Below, piece by piece: positions 63,019 through 64,000 of a stretch of 64,000 bases of DNA. Each line of letters begins with the position of its first letter. Position 1 is the first letter of the stretch. A program made the position numbers and the translations under genes. The stretch lies in contig NZ_JAJTNB010000002.1 in assembly GCF_021300655.1 (NCBI RefSeq), positions 62,001-126,000 of the forward strand, read 5' to 3'. This stretch comes from Helicobacter kayseriensis (GTDB lineage Bacteria > Campylobacterota > Campylobacteria > Campylobacterales > Helicobacteraceae). Under the pieces are notes generated by a model that worked only from the letters and a program-made list of their open reading frames with translations, was not told the origin of the DNA and did no database searches.

Positions 63019-63885
63019 AGCACTCCAATATTTTAAATTGATGAGAGTGCATCAATATATTAAGAATTTATTTATTTTTGCTCCATTGTTTTTTGCTTTT
63101 AATTTCTCTTTAGATTCTCTATTGAAGGTTTTTTTCGTTTTTATTACCTTTTCTTTTGTCGCAAGTGCGGTTTATATTTTCAATGATGTAAGGGATGTAG
63201 AGCAAGATCGTCTGCACCCCAAAAAGAAGAATCGTCCCATTGCATCAGGAGAAATCAAATATCGTGATGCGATTATTTTTGCTGTGCTTTTGCTGTGTAT
63301 TGGGGGGGGGGAACATTTTTAGCTGATCCTAAGCTTTTGCTTCCTTTTTGTATTTATCTTTTTCTAAATTGCGTCTATAGCTTAGGGCTTAAAAACTATG
63401 CCTTGATTGATGTGTTTATAATTTCCCTAGGTTTTATTATCCGACTTTTTATTGGGGCGATGAGTGTTGATATCGAGCTTTCGCATTGGATTGTTATCAC
63501 AACTTTTTCCCTTTCTTTGTTTTTGGCTTTTGCCAAGAGGCGAGATGATGTTTTGCTCTTCTGTCATACTGGAGAGAAGATGCGAAAATCTATTGAGGGA
63601 TATAATTTAGGGTTTGTGGATGCTTGCTTAGTCATTAGTGCAGTGATGAGTATTCTTTCTTATGTGATGTGGAGTATCTCTGAGCCAGCACTTGCTCATT
63701 TTTCTTCTTATCTATATCTAACAAGTCTTTTTGTCGTGCTTGGAATCTTGAGATATTTGCAACTTGTTTTTGTTGATTGTAGGGGTGGAAGTCCTACAGA
63801 GGTTGTTTTGACAGATAAAGCTTTGCACTTGATCGTAATTGGGTGGATGATGAGTTTTGTGATTTTGTATTTTTGGAGATTTTAA
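63008..63885 (+). CDS. UbiA-family prenyltransferase (DPPR-synthase-like), out of frame by a G10 tract
   Basis: The first frame runs from ATG 63008 to a TAG just after the G10 tract (104 residues). The second frame continues without a break to 63885. Joined (8 or 11 G) they encode about 292 residues with eight to nine TMs. Motif I is NDVRDVEQDRLHPKKK followed by RPIASG, and the start KLMRVHQYIKNLFIFAPLFF is that of decaprenyl-phosphate phosphoribosyltransferase (Rv3806c-like) proteins. It would attach 5-phosphoribose to a polyprenyl phosphate for a surface pentose. The uninterrupted coding on both sides and the homopolymer point to phase variation, currently OFF, rather than a dead gene. Confidence 0.82.
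63302..63311 (+). repeat. G10 tract controlling the reading frame of the prenyltransferase gene
   Basis: Ten G directly after codon ATT (63299-63301). With 10 G the frame reads on to GAA CAT TTT TAG and stops; with 8, 11 or 14 G it continues into ACA TTT TTA GCT. This is the classic slipped-strand contingency-locus layout of Helicobacter and Campylobacter surface genes. Confidence 0.9.
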
Positions 63886-64000
63886 TGATAGAAAAGCGTT
63901 ATGTGGATTTTGTGCTATTTGTTGTATTGTTCTGTGTCTTTTCTTGGTTTGCATTTGTTGCTTATGATGGGCTAGATATTCAATTTCTTGCCTTTACATC
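63885..64000 (+). CDS. Membrane protein, cut by the window end
   Basis: Starts at an ATG that overlaps the prenyltransferase stop (TAATG), so it is coupled to that gene. Only 38 codons are visible: a basic start (IEKRYVDF), then a hydrophobic TM segment (VLFVVLFCVFSWFAFVAYDG). It may be the next enzyme of the polyprenyl-phosphate-pentose pathway or a membrane glycosyltransferase, but the visible part does not allow a family call. Confidence 0.55.
   Translation, partial: MIEKRYVDFVLFVVLFCVFSWFAFVAYDGLDIQFLAFT

Noticed and set aside
63295-63885. Separate 196-residue membrane protein starting at GTG 63295
   Set aside because: Its first codons are just the G-tract region of the prenyltransferase; motifs of one protein are split between the two frames.
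1-64000. CRISPR array, tRNA, rRNA, insertion sequence or prophage
   Set aside because: No spaced repeats, cloverleaf sequences, rRNA segments, transposase or phage genes were recognised when reading the gaps and genes.

Overview
The window is a gene-dense, AT-rich chromosomal segment from a Helicobacter-like member of the Campylobacterota (epsilonproteobacteria). I infer this from gene content and order. Several blocks match what I remember of Helicobacter pylori and Campylobacter jejuni: serS-pflB-uvrD-flgA-ubiX-coaD-tmk-comF-like; ferredoxin-ppx/gppA-waaC-lpxL; tatB-tatC-queA-rsmG; gyrA-small exported protein-flgR; and a TolC-HlyD-permease-permease export cluster. Unlike H. pylori it carries argG and argJ, so arginine biosynthesis is probably more complete. 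There are no rRNA or tRNA genes, insertion sequences or CRISPR arrays that I can see. Genes are tightly packed, with many ATGA, GTGA or TAATG stop/start overlaps.

Layout. 1-2.9 kb: surface-glycan glycosyltransferases (a GT2 cut by the window edge and two tandem GT9 genes, one broken by an amber codon). 2.9-7.9 kb: speA facing ybeY, then a DUF411 gene with an in-frame TGA, an SH3 protein, aroE, gatC and ung. 8.1-9.7 kb: two paralogous outer-membrane barrels. 9.7-22 kb (minus strand): argG, rhodanese-like lipoprotein, valS, DUF465, a TraF-like outer-membrane protein, argJ, a K+ channel, rpmB, fqrB, ccoS, alaS. 22-24.5 kb: an MFS transporter plus TIM-barrel isomerase pair, followed by about 540 bp of non-coding, apparently decayed DNA. 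25-34 kb: eptA facing a lipid A/core operon (lpxL, waaC, ppx/gppA, ferredoxin), then TPR, YkgJ and MMPL genes. 34-44.7 kb: xseB, rpoD, a LysE exporter, a Fur-box-controlled exbB-exbD-tonB operon, pepT-abgT and the rsmG-queA-tat cluster. 44.8-53.5 kb: the long serS to comF-like operon. 53.6-58.7 kb: an export system. 58.8-64 kb: gyrA, a small exported protein, flgR, a prenyltransferase gene with a G10 tract and the start of a membrane protein.

The most exciting signal is at 5245-5670. A DUF411 (PF04214) thiol/metal protein has UGA exactly where the family has the first Cys of its CGCC motif. The frame stays open for 113 more codons, and a hairpin with a GGUC apical loop starts 12 nt after the UGA. 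That is the signature expected of a bacterial selenoprotein with its SECIS element. The second notable system is surface variation: a G10 tract puts a DPPR-synthase-like prenyltransferase out of frame (8 or 11 G would restore it), a neighbouring LPS transferase is stopped by a nonsense codon, and two more long G/C tracts lie between genes.

How the genes work together. Cell-envelope functions dominate: LPS core and lipid A synthesis and modification, TonB energisation, Tat export, outer-membrane proteins and efflux. Flagellar functions are spread over pflB, flgA and flgR. The remainder is core housekeeping (valS, alaS, serS, rpoD, gyrA, uvrD, tmk, coaD, gatC, rpmB) and arginine/polyamine metabolism (argG, argJ, speA).
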